Positions 11,405 through 23,189 of a stretch of 64,000 nucleotides of DNA are shown piece by piece; position 1 is the first letter of the stretch; each line of letters begins with the position of its first letter. The notes under the pieces were generated by a model that did not search any database, was not told the origin of the DNA, and worked only from the letters and a program-made list of their open reading frames with translations. The stretch comes from Acarospora socialis (taxonomy: Eukaryota > Ascomycota > Lecanoromycetes > Acarosporales > Acarosporaceae). Location of the stretch: the NCBI GenBank assembly GCA_025617375.2, contig JAMYGW020000002.1, forward strand, positions 3,162,001 to 3,226,000, given 5' to 3'. A program made the translations under genes and the position numbers.

Positions 11405-12835
11405 TCACCGTGTTCCCCCGTGTTCCATCAACTCCACCCCGTTCCTCACCACCCCCACAACTCCACCTGTCTGTACTACCTCTCCGCCCCCTCCACTCAA
11501 CCTATATTCGACTTCCGCCAGCCCTTCTAGCCACGTCACCCTCGTCTGTGGCGGTACCTCGAGCTTTGCCAGCTCCTCTCCTAAGGCAGTTAGTATGTCC
11601 GCCAACGCTAGTCCCTTGTTTGCTTTGAGTGTGTTGATTGTATTGAGGCAAGAGGTGACGTCGGAGGTGGAAAGGACGGTGTCGAGGATGATTTGGATGT
11701 CCACGGGGTGGGGGGCCGCTATGCAATCGTATATGGTGTCGTTGGTGATGAGGTCTCGTTTGATCGTCGACGCATCCGGCTTCGGCTGCCCCTTGACATG
11801 GAGCGGCGTACCTTGCTCTATCAGTAGGTTCCTTCAGCCGAGAAAGCTAGGTCAGAAGATGTACTGCTTGCATGACATGCTTGTAAAACATTGAGAGCTC
11901 TTCGCATGTCTCCTTTACTCAACCGGACCAAACTCTGCACCGCCTCCTCTTCTATCCTAATCCCTTCTTGTTCTATTACATGGTCGACCAACACTCTGAT
12001 GTCCACTTCTTTCAACGGGCTAAACCTGAACCGTGTACATCTCGATAGAAGTGCTGGTGAGAGTTTATGTGTATAGTTGGCGATAACGCAGAAGCGGGTG
12101 TTGGCGGTATACTTCTCCATGATGCGGCGGAGCGCCATTTGTGCGGTGGAAGTCATGGCATCGGCTTCGTCGAGAATTATGAGTTTGTAGTTGCCGAGCG
12201 CTTGAAAGTCTCCCGGCTTTGGCGGGGCAGAGAAGATTTGTTTGGTGCCTTGAAAGGAAGAAACCCGTCAGTGAAACAATGCAATGTCCGAGCTGCAGTC
12301 TCAATGGGAAGACGGCGTACTTGCAAATGTCTTTATCTGTTCTCGAACCACGTCAATCCCTCTGTCATCGCTGGCGTTGAGCTCCAGAACCATTTGCCGC
12401 ATGTTTTTATTGCCATAGATTCGCCTTGCCAGGGCTAAGATCGTTGATGTCTTCCCCGTCCCTGGTGGGCCGTAAAGAAGGAGATGTGGCAGTCGCTGAT
12501 AAGGTCAGCTTCGAACCAGTGTCGTATCACCGCCCACATACTGACATTTGAGTCAATGAACTTGTTGATTGTGGCTAGAATATCTTGGTGACCCGAGACA
12601 TCCTCGAGAGTGTCTGGTCTGTACTTCTCTACCCTTGCCGCCGACAGTCAGCTCTGAGGCTGGGAACTGAGACTGTAGATCCGATATAAGCTTACCATGG
12701 TAGGCTGTCCTCTGCTTCTACAGGTAGGTTCGCTGCGGTTCTCTTCCCTTTTGCATTGGTATTGTCAGAGCTAAACATTATCGACTGCTTAACCGGCGGT
12801 GCATCCACGTCCATTTCGTCCTCGAAGTCTGACAT
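11405..12835 (-). CDS. rfc3: Replication factor C small subunit (yeast Rfc3 / human RFC5)
   Basis: AAA+ subunit of the clamp loader that places PCNA on primed DNA. Five exons: 12835-12696, 12633-12546, 12495-12321, 12248-11865 and 11817-11405, giving 399 residues in phase. Motifs: [18 protein letters not shown] (RFC box II), Walker [34 protein letters not shown], Walker [10 protein letters not shown] and the arginine-finger SRC motif in [17 protein letters not shown]. The last motif wording and the [12 protein letters not shown] stretch match the Rfc3 member rather than Rfc2 or Rfc4. The N-terminal 40 residues are acidic and variable. Divergent from arpc3 with only 283 nt between starts. Confidence 0.95.
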
Positions 12836-13118
12836 GTTGGGCGATATAGCGATGATTCAGGCTGGCCTGGCAACAAAACTGAACCGTGACTATTCTAGCA
12901 ATGTAATTCTAGCATAACGGTTGACGTCTACGCTAAATCCTCCAACCATTGAGCCGGGGAGACGCGGCAGTACGCGATTGCGGAGCGCGTAAAGAGCTCC
13001 GGAACTTCCCCTGACAGCCCGCTGCCACTAGCTAAATTTAGTTCAGCCCTACTGTACCTTATGATGCCCATCTGAAAGACCAAGTTGAGAGCCGCACCTA
13101 AAGCACATCATTTTCACC
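12836..13118. promoter_or_regulatory. Divergent promoter, rfc3 / arpc3
   Basis: Only 283 nt separate the two start codons, so both core promoters must lie here. No specific factor site was identified. Confidence 0.5.
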
Positions 13119-13989
13119 ATGCCGGTAAAGACTCCTCTGACATACCCTACTGGATGGTTTAGACTGACCTGATTAGGCATACCACTCCATCTTCCTCCAG
13201 GACCAAGACGTCCGCGTAATCGGTATCCCTCCGCCTCCACCCACCTGTCGCATCGCCCTCCCCACTAATACATCGTTACTCCACACAGGCAACTTCGCAC
13301 TACTTCCCCTCCGAACTCGTACCCGCGGGCCCGCGTACACCCTACCCCAACTCCCCGCCGGCACAAATGACCTCACTATCGATCCGGATAGCGAATCCTA
13401 CGACCCTCTTGACGAAGTGCTAAGCCTCTTCCGCGCGAACACATTCTTCCGCAACTTCGAGATCAAAGGGCCAGCGGATAGGTTGCTGATCTACGGCATC
13501 TTGTTCGTCAGCGAGTGTCTGGGTAAGATCAGGAGTAGCATGGGGCAAAGGGACGCTGAGAAGGTGCGACGTGTCCTGCATTGGTTGAGGGGTTCAATAG
13601 ATTGGAAAAACACTAATGATGGTTGGACTGGATTACAGGCTCTTATGAACACAGCGTTGGACCAGTTCGCGATACCAGGGGACGCAAGCTTTCCATTGAA
13701 CCAGGCATTCGAAGCCCCGAGGGATAGGCAGGATGCGGAGACTTTGAGGCAGTAAGTCTTTGGCCTTGTCTCTGCGCTTGCAAGTAACAAGAGCCAATAA
13801 CGTACTAGATACATCTCGCAAGTACGGCAGGAGCTGGCGATCAGATTACTAACAAGGGTGTATGCTGGAGGAAATGTCCCATCAAAGGTAGCCCTCGTGG
13901 TCATAAATTCCTGTGTTGATGGACTCTGACTTTATAAATAGTGGTGGCTGAGCTTCACGAAGCGGAAGTTCATGGGGAAATCTCTTTAG
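13119..13989 (+). CDS. arpc3: ARP2/3 complex 21 kDa subunit (ARPC3)
   Basis: Structural subunit of the complex that nucleates branched actin. Six exons: 13119-13124, 13177-13222, 13289-13563, 13639-13751, 13809-13887 and 13942-13989, giving 188 residues. The first exon encodes only Met-Pro; splicing to exon 2 yields MPAYHSIFLQDQDVRVIGNF, exactly the family N-terminus. Other hallmarks: LFRANTFFRNFEIKGPADR, LIYGILFVSECLGKI, DQFAIPGDASFPLN and the end SKWWLSFTKRKFMGKSL. The segment 13564-13638 is open in frame (75 nt), but I treat it as an intron because it begins GTGCGA, ends TTACAG, has CACTAATG inside and would insert 25 foreign residues. Confidence 0.94.
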
Positions 13990-14115
13990 TAATATGTGTT
14001 CAGTAAAGCTTCGGAGGTTCACGAAGCAAGCTCTGTCACCGTGTATCTCTACGGTTGACACGTTATGTTACACATCGGGCTCATGGAGGCCCACTAAAGC
14101 TTCTTGGAGTTTCGA

Positions 14116-15946
14116 CTATGAAGCGTCCGGGGTTGATTGATCGGCAGGCGCTTCTTTATCAATCTTCCTTCGTTTGAACTTGCCCCTTGCTTCTACCTTC
14201 CCTTCAGCCGGTAGTACCCGAGTTGCAGTAAACAAATAGCCTTCAGACCCTCCGCGTCCGGTCATAAGCGGGTGTGTTCTCCCTGGCAGGACTTGCCAGG
14301 GTTTGACTCTAGCCGTGTGTATGCTTGGTGCAAGCAGAAGTGTTGGGTCCAAGGGGAAGTCTTCGTTGGGGAGATCGCTCGGATCAGGCCGGTTGGCGAC
14401 GAATGCAGCACGCCTCGCTGTGGAGTAATAGTCCGCGAGCTCCACGAGGGGCTCGATAGTGGGGGAGTAGACGACTACTTGCGCGGCACCACGAAGAAGA
14501 GGGACGGTGTGCTGCAGAATGGTTGTCGGGTTCATCGCTGATGCAACGACTAGGCCGTCAAAGCCGCCTGCCCGCGTCTCGTCCACGACGGATTTCGTAC
14601 GCTGCCAACGCCGACGTTTACGGTAATATGTCCCCCGTTTGCCACTTTTCCATGCTTTAAGGGTTTCCTTGCTGACAGATTCGGGCTCTGCATACCCGAC
14701 GTCTTCGTCAGGCGAGAGTAGCTGAAGCCAAGACAGGGTTCTTAAGTGAAAGTAAAGTGGATGTTTGGATGAGGGATTGGAGCTGTCGAAGAGAAAGTAG
14801 CTGAGTAATGATGTGTTTGGTTGGGCGTTGGCATGGACTAGCGTGAGGGTATTGCTTCTGGCTGACATAGCTTTCAGAGCATGGCGCGGGGGCTCTGTGT
14901 TATCAGATGCTTCCACTATAATCTCGACGGACTCAGCATCTGAGTTCGTCTGCTCTTTCACCGATTTAGAATCCATATTGGAGTCCTCCTTCTCCTCCTC
15001 TCCTTCCTCTTCTTCGTCGTATGGATATAAAACCCCCATTTTCTCAGCTAAAGATGCCACAACCAGACCACCAGTCTCATCGACCACCAGCCATCTGCCG
15101 GACCCTTTACGTTCGATGTCTTCCTCACTATGAACCACTTCCTCATTGCAGCTGTAGTGTACATTGGCCCAGCTACCAATCAATGCCAGCATCTCTTCTC
15201 TCAGATCTAGCACCTTCGCTGGCTCTTTTTCGGATATGATCCAATTCGCCAACGTTGGCACATCTAACGGTAGTACCGTAAACCTCCGCAGGTACTTTCT
15301 AGACTTCCGGAGCGTATATTTTGCCAAGGAATAAGCTGTTTTTTGATCCAGTGCCGAGTGAGAGAGCAGTATCTTCGTCACAAGGTCCTTGCCAGCACCC
15401 GTTCCTTCCTTCTTCAGCGCTTCGATTTCGTCCATAGACATTGTCTGCCGTGTCGGATCATCAACAGTCTCCCGGTTTGAGCGCATGGACACATCCCCGC
15501 CTGGTTCCGTAACCTGGTACTGAACGCCATCTCCTCCGTCAATGACCCTGTCCGGCGTAGAAGGTTCAGCAGGTGTAGAACTACTCTCATCGGGCACTTC
15601 TGCGTTCAGCTCTGCCGCCGGTACTATTCGTAGTTCGCCCTGAGGTTTACCCTCGTCCTTGTCCAGAATCTCAAACGTGAGGTTGTACGGCCGGCCAAGA
15701 ATTTGGTTGGTTGGGAACGAGCCATATTTACCAATTGAAACTATACTACACATACTGAATCAGTAATGAACACGCAGGAAAGTAGATAGCGGATTTATCG
15801 GATGCTCACTCAAGCTATATCACGTACGTATTTGGGACAAGCTTCAGAACTTTCAAAGTCTCTGAAGGCAGTCGGAGGGCAACATACGTGTTGGGCTGTA
15901 TGCAAGAATGCATTGCGGCTTCATGTGAGTTTGATGTAGTCGACAT
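14116..15946 (-). CDS. trm6: tRNA (adenine-58-N1)-methyltransferase non-catalytic subunit Trm6
   Basis: Partner of Trm61 (Gcd14) in making m1A58 in tRNA, including initiator tRNA; nuclear. Exon 1 ends at 15828 and exon 2 is 15754-14116, with an intron of 73 nt. The junction gives LVPNT followed by MCSIVSIGKYGSFPTNQI and LGRPYNLTFEI, the Gcd10/Trm6 start. Two in-frame starts are possible: 15946 (MSTTSNSHEAA) or 15913 (MHSCIQPNTYVALRLPSE); the second matches homologues and gives 574 residues. Further conserved parts: SMDEIEALKKEG, LLSHSALDQKTAYSLAKY, KYLRRFTVLPLD and AQVVVYSPTIEPLVELADYY. It lacks the SAM-binding motif of Trm61, as expected. Acidic low-complexity insert in the middle (DEEEEGEEEKED). 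Confidence 0.94.
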
Positions 15947-16371
15947 TCTGTGTGATACGGTATTGTGTTCACATGCTGGTGAGTATGAGATAAGTGCAAA
16001 TGTGAAAGTTAAAAAGCCTATAAAGGTACTGGCGCCGCATCGCGGGCGCCTAGCCACATGTGGCGTGTAAGAATTCACTCCTAGATTACTCACGTCTGTC
16101 TGTAATCGAAAGCCTGCCCGTGAGGGGTTCCTGAGTAGTACTGATGGGCGAATGAGGCCAGGCAAACAGGCCAATCGATCGATTATAGGGCATGGTGACG
16201 AGTATTCTTACTCATAGTACAAGTGACTGGGACTCCACCAACAAGATAAACATTTCTTCGTACCTCACTTTGGACACAGCCTGACTTATCCATCCTTCGC
16301 GACCATCACAGTCTAAACAATTGCAAAACCCGTGCGGTGGTTGACAGGACTCCCCATCCTCTCATCTCACC
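15947..16371. other. Intergenic between trm6 start and rad57 stop
   Basis: About 0.4 kb, presumably the trm6 promoter and rad57 3' end. No gene or repeat seen. Confidence 0.5.
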
Positions 16372-18000
16372 TCATCGATCTATCATCCCCTCACCTATCC
16401 TCCCATCCCTAACTGTCCCAACACCACTCCCATCCTCATCTCCATCCCCGGTCCTGTCCCCTAAAGCCCTCACCCCCGCAGCCGTGATCTCAAACTCGAC
16501 CCCTCTCCCTTCCACACCATCTGCGCCACGAACCCAAGGCGCAAACACAACTTTCATGTAGCGTCTCCAGATGGCGGAACCGTCATTAGGATGCTGGTGT
16601 TGCCCCAGCCGATTATCTGTCAATGAGGCAGAGGCGTGAGATATACGTGTCGAGGCGGAGGTGGAGGGGTCATTGTGGATCGGTTCCTTGATAAGCGCAA
16701 TACGACAAGCGACTTGGTTCGTCCATGATAAGCCCAGAGCAGGGGTTTTGAGGTTTGTCTCCGTCGACGCGATGGATGTGGAAGTGGAGGTGGAAGGGGC
16801 CGGGACGTCACCCCAACCGGTGAAGAAGCGTTGTTGGTGGTCGAGCGTCAAGAGATTCGCGTTCACATTCAGGTTTCCTAATGTTGGTTTCGGGGTAGAT
16901 GTGCGGTTGTGGTGGTCGGATACTAGGCCATTGGGTGAGGACGACGGTGGTGCGGTTAAGGAGCTCGATGGAGGCGGAGGCGGAGAGGACGGCATGTGGT
17001 GGGACGACGGTCTCGACGGCGGACCTTGCCGCGGGACGGGAGCGAATCGATCGGTGACCTGGTTCGCGACTACAACGGCAACGTCGTGCGTTCGTGCCAG
17101 GTCGCGGAGGAGTTGGCCGAGGCGGACGAGCTCGGCGGACCGCTGCGCCATCGCGAGGCCTCTGCCCGTGCCTGTGCCAGTGCCAAGTTGTCCGTTATAG
17201 TTGGAGAACTCCGCGCGGTAGTTTGCGGCGACGGAGTCGAGGAGCACAAGGCCGATGTTGTGCCGTGCTATGGCAACGGGGAGCTGGTAGGTCAGGATGT
17301 GGTCTTGGGTTTCAAGATCGGGCGTCTGGATGCTGAGGACGCGGTCAAGGGTGGGCCGGGCTGAGAGGGGGAGGGCGGAGAGGTGCGGGTGCGTGGTGAG
17401 GAGTTGGGAAAGACGCGGGGTGGAGAGTGCGGATTCGGTGGAGATGTAGAGGGTGGGTCGGGATACACCGTGCGGAGGGGGAAGTTGCGCGGTGAGGAGG
17501 AGGGTGAGTAAGAACTGGGTTTTCCCTGCGCCGCTGCGAACATACCTGTTAGCTGTGTCGTCGGCCAACTATTTGGGAAGGATCGAAAGCAAAGTGTGTT
17601 ACCTCTCCCCAGTAATCTCCGTGATATAACCAGTTGGAATGCCCCCACCGAGAGCGGCGTCGAGTTTTCCATTGAGAATGCTGATGGTCTTCCATCGCTC
17701 AGCAATCTGGCGTCCGGACTTTCTCAATCCTCCTCGCGCCTCCTCTGTAAATTGACCTCTACCGTATTTGCCATCCTCCCGGTCCACTTCACCGAGCCCT
17801 AACTCAGCTTGTAATTCTTTTAAGACGTGGTTCGCTAGTCTACGAACGTCCAGAAGGGGAAGCTGAGCTCGCTTAGCTATCTCCAATGAATCGAGGCCGA
17901 GTAAATCGGTTGTGGTGATGAGACTTTTCTCGAGTGAGGGCAAGAGGTGAGTGTATGACTTTGTGGGGAAGGAGGGGACGATATGAAGCAGGTCTGTCAT
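16372..18000 (-). CDS. rad57: Rad57-type RecA/Rad51 paralogue (XRCC3-like)
   Basis: Forms a heterodimer with Rad55 in yeast that assists Rad51 filament assembly in homologous recombination. Exons 18000-17603 and 17533-16372, 519 residues; the intron interrupts Walker A, and splicing restores ITEITGESGAGKTQFLL. The start MTDLLHIVPSFPTKSYTHLL was preferred over the upstream ATG at 18027 because it matches homologues. Walker B is IGLVLLDSVAANYRAEF, and VVVANQVTDRF follows. A Pro/Ser/Thr-rich insert sits after it, then LGLSWTNQVACRIALIK and the C-terminal core RRYMKVVFAPWV. Divergent from the methyltransferase gene. The frame is intact. Confidence 0.93.
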
Positions 18001-18743
18001 GAGTGGAGGGGCAAATACATGGATCAAGGAATTCGGTCTTTGGGGGCATCCTGATGCATGAAAAGGTCAATCACAACTGGTATCGTTGACTGGTGGTGAT
18101 GATGCAGGCAAGCCTTGCTGCAAGAGGCGTCGTCGCCCCCGAGACAGAACCACCTCGTAAGTCATGGCAGGTCATGGTCAACAGAAGCAATTTACACTAC
18201 TGCGCACCAACAACGAACAATGGGTTTGCTCCCGCATGAGGGCGTGCATTATTAGCTCCATGCAAATGCAATCAATGGGGTTCCGAAACCAGTAATGTAG
18301 TGGGCGGCGGCATCGGTAACTACACTTACGCAAGCCCGTCGGTATGGTTCCATGCTTAAGCGCGAGTTGAGCCAAAGTACGAGTCCAACGGGGAACCGGG
18401 ACTCAGTTGTGAATTTGGTTGATAGTTGGAAGCGGAAAGCCTTGCCGCTACATTGCAGTAGTGGGAGCTACCCGAGTCTTGTCCGTGGCCTGATCCTATT
18501 ACCACAATCCCGCTACTAACCTTTCGAACTGTAACCCATCCTGTGGTGAGGTACATGAACGATTAAGCCACGTGAAGAGGGGCCCTGCTTCTCGTCGGAG
18601 ATGCTACCCATACTTGAGACTGCCGGCGGCAGCAAATATAGAATGACATTTCCAACCATTCCCGCTCTGCCTCACATTGCGACGAACCACCTCCTTTTTT
18701 ACGGAAATATTGCCCCAAAAAGGCGAATCAATAGCTGAAAGCT
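18001..18743. promoter_or_regulatory. Divergent upstream region, rad57 / LaeA-like gene
   Basis: About 0.74 kb separating two starts. No gene, RNA or repeat recognised. Confidence 0.45.
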
Positions 18744-20394
18744 ATGGCTGCCGTACTTCCCACAACGCAGGCTCCTGCACCAGATCCCAATGCCCTTCTA
18801 CTCGCAGACGTAAGTGGGTCCCGTCAGTACAAGGCTCTCAGATTCCTGATGAGCCTCCTGCTAGGACCCCGAGAACACTCAAGCCGACAATGACTCTGCG
18901 TTTGGCGATGACTCGTAAGGTGGATGATTCTGATAGCTTCAGATCATGAGGATGACCTCCATTGGTTGCTAGGGACGAGAGTTACACGACTTCGATCGCT
19001 TCGAGTATTTTGAACTATAAGTATAGCAACCGTTCCCCTTCGTATGCAACAAAGAATCTGACCCTGGTGCAGATATGAAGTATGGTCGCACACTATCGGC
19101 ATTCAATGTCCGGATCATGCAGGTTGCTAAAGGTTTCTGATACCGTAGAACGGAAGACGTTATCACAGCTTCCGTGAGGGAGTATATGTGATGGTAAACT
19201 CGCTGCATCAGAATCAATCCTGGTGAAGACGACTGCTGACTGTCAAAAGCCCAATGATCAGAGCGAGCAAGAACGTCTGGACTTGGTGGGTCATTGCTCA
19301 ATATCAAATCGATGCCTTGCCAATGGACCTTAGGTTCATCATATCCATCGCCTCCTCGTGGATGGTAACCTCCACCGCGCACCAATTGGTAGCAGCCCAC
19401 AGAGGGTTCTGGACATTGGCACTGGTACTCAAGCCAGGAGTTTGCCGACGTTCACTCTGATCTGATTCATCTCCAGGTACTGGCATTTGGGCAATAGAGT
19501 TTGGCGAGTCAGTTCCCCAGTGTTGTTTGGTTATCGGTATTCTCCAGCAGCTAACCCGGCGTTCCAATCAGCGAGCACCCAAGTGCCGAAGTCATCGGCA
19601 TGGACTTGTCTCCCATACAGCCCAGCTGGTGGGCTGAACCCTCGTTCTCATCAGCTCCAGGGTAACGAGAATATTAGGGTGCCCCCAAATGTCAAGTTCG
19701 AAGTCGACGATGCCGAGTCCGAGTGGCCTTACCAAGCACCTTTCGACTACATCCACGGCCGCAGCCTTTGTGGCGCCATTGGCGACTGGGATAAACTGTA
19801 CGGTCAAGCCCTCCAGCATCTCAAGCCAGGCGGCTGGATGGAATCACAAGAGTATGAGGTGTGGTTTTTCAGTGACGATGGTACCCTAGAGAAACTTGCC
19901 CCCAACTGTGTGGAATATCAGGAGAGATTGGATGAAGCGTCCGAGAAATTCGGGAAGAAGATGAATAGTGTGTGGACACTCGAAGGAAAGATGAATAACG
20001 CGGGTTTTGAGGACGTCAAACGTGATGTTTATAAGGTCTCTGTGCCACAACGCCCTATTCTAGACTTTTCGTCAACCTCAGATTCTCATGTGCCAATAGG
20101 TCCCTCAGAGCCCTTGGGCAAAGGATAAAAAGCTGAAGGAACTCGGGAGATACCAACAGGTCGCCAGTTTAGACAGTCTCGAACCGTACGGGTTAGCTTT
20201 GTTCACTAGGATTCTAGGATGGACACCTGAGCAGGTGCAGGTGCTTCTGGCGGGAGTTCGGAAGGAGCTAAAGGATCCTCGCATCCATATATATTGCAAG
20301 ATGTGAGTCTGCCGCTTCTAATTTCCGAGGGAGCTCGATCTGATCGTCTGTATCTAGTCACTTCGTTTATGGACGCAAGCCCACAGATAAGTAG
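18744..20394 (+). CDS. LaeA-like SAM-dependent methyltransferase, intron-rich, one exon junction unresolved
   Basis: Family of TAM/LaeA-like methyltransferases common in filamentous ascomycetes; targets mostly unknown. Eleven exons fit the sequence: 18744-18809, 18865-18914, 18973-19020, 19149-19193, 19250-19285, 19334-19424, 19477-19507, 19572-19628, 19678-20035, 20100-20302 and 20358-20394, about 340 residues. Splicing restores SAM motif I as VLDIGTGTGIWAIEFGDEHP, then AEVIGMDLSPIQPSWVPPN, FEVDDAESEWPY, FDYIHGRSLCGAI, HLKPGGWMESQEYEVW, and the end HFVYGRKPTDK. All junctions keep phase except exon 3 to 4: NYK at 19020 does not join NGRRYHSFREG at 19149 in phase with canonical sites. So the gene may carry one break, use a non-standard intron there, or I have misplaced that exon. 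Confidence 0.78.
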
Positions 20395-21115
20395 GGCGCA
20401 CGCCGGCAAGCAAGCTCGGAGATCTGCGGCCGCCACGTTGAGTCTCCGTATTCTGACTTTGGGTCTTTTGCTGTTCCGTTAATCCTGCAAAGTGGAAGGT
20501 TGTTGTCATCGACCCATGACACCCATGCGATCAGAGAACCAATATACCGTTTAGTTACCGGAGTTGGGTCACCTAGATCAAGGCCACCGTTGTAGTCCAC
20601 CCTACGCACTCAAAGCCGCATCAAGTGCAAACGCCGAAGGGCGTCAATCGGATCTTTGCATACCAAGCTCAACCGCTCTTGTGCTAGGGCCTTGCCTGTA
20701 CCTCCGTAGTCGTCCCCGGAGTAGCTCAGCTCTTCAAATGGTCCTGAATATGACCTGTTCCCTGAGATCGCGAATCAATATTACTTAATACCATTGATCG
20801 AAACGCACACTTGTGTCTCCGCATTTGGTCGACTCTCGCCTGTACACTTTGCACTGAGATTAGTTGCCAGTGGAGCAGACTTTCTATGAAGCCTTGGAAG
20901 AGAGTATCAATGCAACTAGTACCTGGGTCATGTCTGCAAGCCCGTGTGTCATTCCCATACATCCGAGACCGATATCGCACGGAACTTAGCTCCTGCTAAG
21001 GTCATAAACCCTCAGCAACAAGACCTTACACAAAAGGTCTTGCTATCTTAAGCCCATTGCGCAAGTTCCGATTAGGGAAACGTTCATGAGGAAGCAAACG
21101 CGCAACTCCTGGCTT
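20395..21115. other. Convergent intergenic region
   Basis: About 0.7 kb between the end of the LaeA-like gene and the end of the decayed HeLo/kinase gene. Only short frames; no domain seen. Confidence 0.45.
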
Positions 21116-22927
21116 TTAGACCACGCATCTCTCGAACTCCCGGACCATGTCTTGCAGGGGCTGTGTTCCTTTCCTGCCCTCAGTGGCACCCTGGGCTCCG
21201 CCTTCTCTCAAACAGCCCTCGACTGCCCTCCCAAACACATCACCCATCCGAAAATGCATAACACCACTCTCAAGCTTCTCTTTTACGAGCCAGTTGCCCA
21301 GTCCCGCAATTGGGTTAAGGGGCACGTCAACATTTGGCTTCGTATCATCCACGAATTTGCGGTTTAGAGTTTTGAGTGCACGCCATTCGGCTATTTCAAT
21401 CAAGACGATGCCGAGGGCATAGAGATCCATGTATTTCCCAAACGGTTTTGAGCTATCACCGAGCGCATCACGGTGGCGGTATATGTCGTGTAGAGGATTT
21501 GCGGAAGGCTGGTCGCTGATCTCAGTTGGAAAATCAACACGGGAGAAGGCGAAGCCTGTGAGATAGGGCCGAGATAGGAGAACAGAGGTTGGAGTGGCAC
21601 CTTGAAAACGAAAGAAGAGGATGTTCTCCGAACGGATATCTTTGTATAACCACCCAGCAGTGTGAAGCGCTAAGAGTGTACGGCACAGTTTGAAGGCAAC
21701 AGTCAAACAGAGGGTCACGCTTGGTTGGAGACTCGAGTCCCGAAGAAGATCTAATAGAGAGAGAGGTTGTGGAGATACCGTGGGATTATTTGCTCTCCTC
21801 AATCATCCCGCTGCTGTCTGGAATGGCTGGGTAGGAATGGACGAAAACGAAGCAGTCGACTTCTTCGAAGAAACCAAGACAGTGAAGTGCCAAGAACGAA
21901 CAATCCTTGGGTGTGCAAAGAAGGACCGCTAGATTCCCAACTCGGGACTTCAGTTTGGCTTTCATCTTCGGCCTCATATATTTGTATTCGACGATGACGG
22001 CCACTCCGGAATATAGTCCTGTGCCACAAGAGGAGTTGTTCGGATTGGGAGCAAAGTCAGTCAACAGGTGTGGGGATAGCGGCGGAAGGAGGATATCACG
22101 GCGTTCTTTGGCGTTCCAACTCGGTAGTATAGGCATCTGCTGAGCTGGTTCCCCTGCATCAGATGTCAGATCAGGTCCGTCCCCGTCCTCAATCTCAATT
22201 CGGACTGCTTTGATGCCAGCCGAAGTCGCCAGATGTACAGCGTGCCTTCCTGTGTCTCCTCTTGACTCCATTAGAGCCTTCTGTAGACCTTGTAGACCCT
22301 TCACATCTTTGCCAACCTCAATAGCAACGGAAAGAACCTGTTCAATCTTCTGCATAGCATCATCCTGCTGTATCGGATCTAACAAGGCGCAGAGTCCTTG
22401 GACGATAGCACGAACATCTCGCACCGAAATCTCGAATTTATTCTTGTCAACCGCTGCCCACCAGACGCTTAGGAAGAATATTCTTCGACTGTATGAGGTC
22501 CGCCCGGGCGAGTATCTCTCCGCGGGTTTCATTTGAGACCGCTTGGCCGAAGACCCTCTGTACCGGCGTAGTGTCATCATCGTCGCCATTGTACTGATTC
22601 GGAAAAAAGGCCGGGCGATCCACGACCAGCTCGAGCTTGTATCGCTCCCTGAGTTTGTTTGTCCCGAGCAGAACCTGGAGCTGCCCTATCTGCGGCCAGG
22701 ACTTGGTTGAGTCTAGGATCCAACTTCGCACCAGGCTCGGCTAGACCCACCCTCTTAGCCCACTGAATGAAGTGATACTCTTCAAGATTGAGCATAGTAC
22801 GAAGGAAGAACGCGTCTTTGCCTAGGCTATGAGCGTCAGACAAAAGCATAAATTCTTTCACTCAGCCAGCGAAGGCCTGGAAAGTGAGGGACACCATGGC
22901 AAGGGCCGTTCCAGGATCGAGAGCCAT
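21116..22927 (-). pseudogene. HeLo-domain plus kinase-like protein (prion-inhibition-and-propagation family), broken
   Basis: Relic of a fungal cell-death-type signalling protein: an N-terminal HeLo domain, the helical membrane-acting module of HET-S, followed by a protein-kinase-like domain. The start region MALDPGTALAMVSLTFQAFA and the stretch SLGKDAFFLRTMLNLEEYHF are typical of the HeLo end. The C-terminal part has LHTAGWLYKDIRSENILFF, where the catalytic-loop HRD is replaced by YKD, and DIYRHRDALG with YMDLYALGIVLIEIAEWRAL, as in this family. The coding sequence is interrupted by roughly four breaks, so it looks like a fossil. Divergent from the decayed kinase/ankyrin gene, 262 nt apart. 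The architecture recalls the animal MLKL and fungal HELL/HeLo executioners, but that is inference. Confidence 0.8.
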
Positions 22928-23189
22928 GTCGTTATGCGATTTCTCAGTCTCGAGTCACGATCTGAGATGCTGGCACGGCCTTATAGGATCTCACTGCGGT
23001 TCCACCAAAGCGGATCGATGTGTAAAGTAATGCGGGTAGGACAATACGAGATGCGTGGTACGTGTGGCTGTTTCAGCTGACACTTGGCGGAAGGCTGAGA
23101 TTGGAAGAGATCGAACAACACTTTTAAGCTTGCCTGTGCACTTAGTCTCTTGCCATCATAGACACTGGACCTGACTCTGACAGTGAAAG
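22928..23189. promoter_or_regulatory. Divergent promoter between two decayed signalling genes
   Basis: 262 nt separate the two starts, suggesting the two genes were once co-regulated. No specific site recognised. Confidence 0.45.

Noticed and set aside
13564-13638. In-frame 75-nt segment of arpc3 as coding sequence
   Set aside because: It has intron borders and a branch-like CTAATG, and would insert 25 residues into a conserved core.
16661-17364. Plus-strand open frames opposite rad57
   Set aside because: Shadow frames of the Pro/Ser-rich rad57 coding sequence, which has clear Walker motifs.
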